NCBI RefSeq assembly: GCF_947504225.1
Contig: NZ_CANNGT010000005.1
Location: 186,001-250,000, forward strand
Direction of reading: 5' to 3'
DNA from: Brumimicrobium ulvae
GTDB lineage: Bacteria > Bacteroidota > Bacteroidia > Flavobacteriales_D > Crocinitomicaceae
DNA: 64,000 nucleotides
In this document: piece after piece, positions 61,612 to 64,000 of the stretch
Layout: each line of letters starts with the position of its first letter
Numbering within the stretch: position 1 is the first letter of the stretch
The notes under the pieces: model-generated
Databases searched by the model: none
What the model was told of the DNA's origin: nothing
The model's input: the letters and a program-made list of their open reading frames with translations, nothing else
Position numbers and translations under genes: made by a program

Positions 61612-61700
61612 TCTTTTTTATCGTCTTGTAAATGTTTGTAAAGGTTGATGATTTTTAAAGAAAAAGCATAACTTTTTGTCTGAATGATATTGTCTTTCAT
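61612..61700 (-). pseudogene. Truncated 5' copy of the four-helix-bundle gene
   Basis: From the ATG at 61700 it reads MKDNIIQTKSYAFSLKIINL and on to KKEY, identical or nearly so to the intact gene at 62319, then diverges and has no family character. It is a duplication relic. Confidence 0.9.
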
Positions 61701-61779
61701 GTGATTTAGGTTTTTATAGTTGGCTATTGAAACTACAAAAAAATATAACAATACCACTCATTTATTCAATAAAATTCAT

Positions 61780-61968
61780 CCTCCCAAACAATTCGTAATT
61801 CCCCAATTCGTAATTAACTTCGTTGAGGGCTAAAGCCGTTCGTAATTCCTTAATTCGTAATTCGTAATTGACTAATTCGTAATTCCCCAACACGTAATTC
61901 CATAATTCGTAATTGAACCATTCGTAATTCGTAATTGTCTAATTCGTAATTGACTAATCCGTAATCGT
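61780..61968. repeat. AATTCGTAATT-type repeats, left cluster
   Basis: Many copies of the word AATTCGTAATT and variants (AATTCGTAATTC, TTCGTAATTG) fill the gap between the broken and intact four-helix-bundle genes. The word is close to self-complementary (AATTACGAATT). No open frame of interest. Confidence 0.85.
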
Positions 61969-62319
61969 CTAACTTTTTCTAATTGTTTTCTGAATACTAC
62001 CGATAATCCTTAAAATCTCCTCAATATCATATAACAATTCTTGACTAATAGTCGGTTCTATATATTGTGCATCTCGTAAAAGTCTAATCCAGTATTTAGT
62101 TTCTCGAGCTTCTTTATATGAAATAGTAAGTTTGGCGAAAAAGTCTTTCCTAGATTGACCTCCAATTGCTTCTTCGATATTTGCTCCAATTGATGTTCCA
62201 CAACGTAAAATCTGTTTACTCAGAACATATTCTTTTTTATCGTCTTGTAAATGTTTATAAAGGTTGATGATTTTTAAAGAAAAAGCATAACTTTTTGTCT
62301 GAATGATATTGTCTTTCAT
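61969..62319 (-). CDS. Four-helix-bundle protein (23S rRNA intervening-sequence protein family)
   Basis: 116 residues. SYAFSLKIINLYKHLQDDKK (about 9-28), SKQILRCGTSIGANIEEAIG (about 34-53) and FFAKLTISYKEARETKYWI (about 60-78) match the same family as the gene at 50486; the two are related but clearly different. It is bordered on both sides by AATTCGTAATT word clusters and duplicated in part 620 bp to the left. Such genes may depend on these repeats for spreading, which is inference. Confidence 0.92.
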   Translation of the reverse strand: MKDNIIQTKSYAFSLKIINLYKHLQDDKKEYVLSKQILRCGTSIGANIEEAIGGQSRKDFFAKLTISYKEARETKYWIRLLRDAQYIEPTISQELLYDIEEILRIIGSIQKTIRKS

Positions 62320-62404
62320 GTGATTTAGGTTTTTATAGTTGGCTATTGAAACTACAAAAAAAATATAACAATACCACTCATTTATTTAATAAAAATTCAT
62401 CACC

Positions 62405-62540
62405 CCAAATAATCCGTAATTCCCCAATTCGTAATTGAACCATTCGTAATTCCCTAATTCGTAATTCTCCCATTCGTAATTCGTAATTAAACCATTCGTA
62501 ACTCCCCAATTCGTAATTCGTAATTGACTAATTCGTAATT
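62405..62540. repeat. AATTCGTAATT-type repeats, right cluster
   Basis: The same words as in the left cluster recur about ten times and run into the last codons of the sugar dehydrogenase gene, whose stop lies at 62528. Confidence 0.85.
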
Positions 62541-63790
62541 GAATACAATTTCCCTTCATCTGTTACCACATACAAAGCTCCATTCTTCCCTTGGATAATA
62601 TCTCTAAATCGCTCATCATCTTTGACCAATATCCTTTCTTCTCCAACAACTTTGTTGTTTTCCAAAACGATTCTAGCGATGTGATTACTGTTTAATCCAC
62701 ACAAGAATAAGTTGTTTTCCCATTCTGGAATCTTATCTCCTTTGTAAAAGGTCATTCCGCTTGGAGAAAGCACAGGGTCCCAATAATAAACCGGCTGTTC
62801 CATGCCTTCTTTTTGTTGAAGCACAGGATCTCCAATTTTCCCTCCGGCATATTCTATTCCGTATGTAATTACCGGCCAACCATAATTTTTTCCAGGTTTT
62901 ATAAGGTTTAATTCATCTCCTCCTCGTGGACCAAATTCGTTGCTCCATAACTCACCTGTTTCTGGATGAAATGCTAAACCTTGGGGGTTACGGTGACCAT
63001 AGGTGTAAATTTCCGGACGTGCATCTGGCTGACCTTCGAAAGGATTTCCAGCAACAGGATTTCCGTCTGTATCGATATGGATGATGGTACCCAAACTTGA
63101 ATTCAAATCTTGTGCTTTTGCACGAATTTCTTTGTCAGATCGTTCACCAATACTTACAAATAAATCTCCTTTTTCATCGAAAATTACACGACCTCCATAA
63201 TGACGAATTCCATCATAAGTTGGAACAGCACGATAAATTACCGCTACGTTTTCAATTGTTCTTTCATCGTCGGCCAATTTCCCTTTCGCTATTGCGGTGT
63301 GATTTCCTTCTTCTACCTTTTCGGTAAAAGTCCAATAAATCATTCTGTCATTAGAAAAGTCAGGCGAAATGGTTAATCCTAACAATCCACCTTGGGCTCT
63401 ATCATCTACTTCCGGAAGACCTGTAATCTCTTCGCTTACTTTTCCTGTGTTCACATCAACAATTCGCATTACTCCTTCGTTTTCAGTGATGAGTAGGCGT
63501 CCGTCAGGAAGTTCTACAATTCCCCATGGTTTCTTTAACTCTTTGGTGATGATTTTCGTTTTATAAGGTGTTTCTGTCTTCACACCTGCAATTCTGGTTT
63601 GACCTTCAAAGGCAGGTTCAAAATCAGCATTTGCTTTTCTCGTTTCCACAGGAGGTAAAGCATCTTCAACGGTTTTATCCTGCTTTGCCATGTCAGTTGA
63701 ATTTGTTGAATTCGCATCAGATGTCGAGTTTGCCGATGTGCATGCTGCGAATATCGAAGCGAAAAATATAGATGTAAAAACTTGTTTCAT
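62528..63790 (-). CDS. PQQ-dependent sugar (aldose) dehydrogenase-like lipoprotein
   Basis: 420 residues. The lipobox is FAACTS (Cys near 17), followed by a Ser/Thr/Asn-rich spacer. The rest is a six-bladed propeller of the soluble glucose/sorbosone dehydrogenase family: LPDGRLLITENEGVMRIVD, QGGLLGLTISPDF, YGGRVIFDEKGDLFVSIGER, HRNPQGLAFHPETGELWSNE and GPRGGDELNLIKPGKNYGWP. These oxidise aldoses with PQQ in the periplasm. No PQQ synthesis genes are seen. The C-terminus (LYSITN) lies at the edge of the repeat cluster. Confidence 0.92.
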   Translation of the reverse strand: MKQVFTSIFFASIFAACTSANSTSDANSTNSTDMAKQDKTVEDALPPVETRKANADFEPAFEGQTRIAGVKTETPYKTKIITKELKKPWGIVELPDGRLLITENEGVMRIVDVNTGKVSEEITGLPEVDDRAQGGLLGLTISPDFSNDRMIYWTFTEKVEEGNHTAIAKGKLADDERTIENVAVIYRAVPTYDGIRHYGGRVIFDEKGDLFVSIGERSDKEIRAKAQDLNSSLGTIIHIDTDGNPVAGNPFEGQPDARPEIYTYGHRNPQGLAFHPETGELWSNEFGPRGGDELNLIKPGKNYGWPVITYGIEYAGGKIGDPVLQQKEGMEQPVYYWDPVLSPSGMTFYKGDKIPEWENNLFLCGLNSNHIARIVLENNKVVGEERILVKDDERFRDIIQGKNGALYVVTDEGKLYSITN

Positions 63791-64000
63791 GAATTTCGTT
63801 TTAAATACAAAAAATAAATATTGTACTTATAAATATAGATTTTTTGAGCGATTGATTGATATAAACGTATTAATTTTTGATAAATTAAAAAACAGAAAAA
63901 GTTAAATCTACTTGCTAAGTAAGTTATAGCTTTATCTAATTATCATTTTATTATTTTTAGGATCTAGAATAAATAAAGTCGAGATAATGCAACTTACACA

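Larger units (their letters stand above)
61607..62436. repeat. 210-bp direct repeat (61607-61815 and 62226-62436)
   Basis: The two copies begin CATATTCTTTTTTATCGTC and stay nearly identical through the 5' part of the four-helix-bundle gene, its upstream region and the first AATTCGTAATT words. The offset is about 619-621 bp. The left copy contains the start codon of the TonB-receptor gene at its edge, and a broken first 31 codons of the four-helix-bundle gene (MKDNIIQTKSYAFSLK, minus strand from 61700). Confidence 0.92.

Overview
The window is AT-rich chromosomal DNA from a Bacteroidota bacterium, most likely Flavobacteriales (Crocinitomicaceae-like is a guess). Supporting signs: secreted proteins with type IX secretion (T9SS) C-terminal sorting domains, TAnnTTTG -7 promoter elements, a TonB-dependent receptor, an OmpA/PD40 lipoprotein, short MenE-like and UbiA-family enzymes typical of the phylum, and a type II-C CRISPR-Cas9 system with 47-bp repeats. 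No rRNA or tRNA genes were seen. LAYOUT. 1-2406: two tandem paralogous PAS/HisKA_2 sensor kinases, the first cut by the window edge. 2407-7561: a six-gene minus-strand sulfur operon (CstB-like persulfide dioxygenase-rhodanese fusion, rhodanese lipoprotein, tandem UspA, two YeeE/YedE half-transporters, OprD-like porin), followed by a TPMT-family methyltransferase and a SulP anion transporter up to 10506. 10791-16889: a small unknown ORF, ndk, pyruvate dehydrogenase E2 and E1-alpha, cytidine deaminase, and a VTC-domain/DUF4956 pair. 16991-22016: an LTXXQ-type protein, a ParE-type toxin-antitoxin pair and purL; the TA pair lies between the real purL terminator and a fossil second copy of the purL 3' end. 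22171-23407: four tandem copies of a ~322-bp non-coding repeat. 23431-31023: a FUSC-family membrane protein, a small barrel protein, a cobalamin riboswitch driving a T9SS-exported beta-propeller protein (BtuG-like by context), and two more secreted proteins. 31097-32038: a fossil heavy-metal efflux locus. 32150-34518: DUF4328 and DUF2079 membrane proteins. 34653-44262: the CRISPR region. 44272-64000: S41 peptidase, barrel protein, TonB-C/MORN protein, dihaem cytochrome c, FeoA, a truncated SDR, small unknowns, queE, an OmpA-family lipoprotein, UbiA-family prenyltransferase, Maf, a J-domain protein, a MenE-like ligase, secreted thioredoxin, class III CoA-transferase, a TonB receptor, and a PQQ-type sugar dehydrogenase. 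Two four-helix-bundle (23S intervening-sequence type) genes here sit inside families of short AT-rich repeats. THE CRISPR REGION is the most interesting part. An array of 20 intact 47-bp repeats and 20 spacers (36109-37649) is preceded by a 21st repeat split by a 54-bp insert. A second copy of the split repeat, with a 30-nt spacer and a decayed repeat before it, lies 1.3 kb to the left. Between the split repeats sit a GbsR/MarR-type regulator gene and a DUF6653 gene, ending in an attC-like imperfect palindrome whose GTTGTG edge coincides with the first bases of the CRISPR repeat; I infer an integron-type gene cassette inserted into the array. cas1 and cas2 follow on the plus strand. A MazF/ribbon-helix-helix toxin-antitoxin pair and then cas9 (1404 aa) lie on the minus strand, so cas9 is inverted relative to cas1-cas2. 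A tracrRNA with a perfect 24-nt anti-repeat is divergently transcribed from the cas9 upstream region. Each repeat carries a TTG-N19-TAnnTTT arrangement resembling a Bacteroidota promoter.
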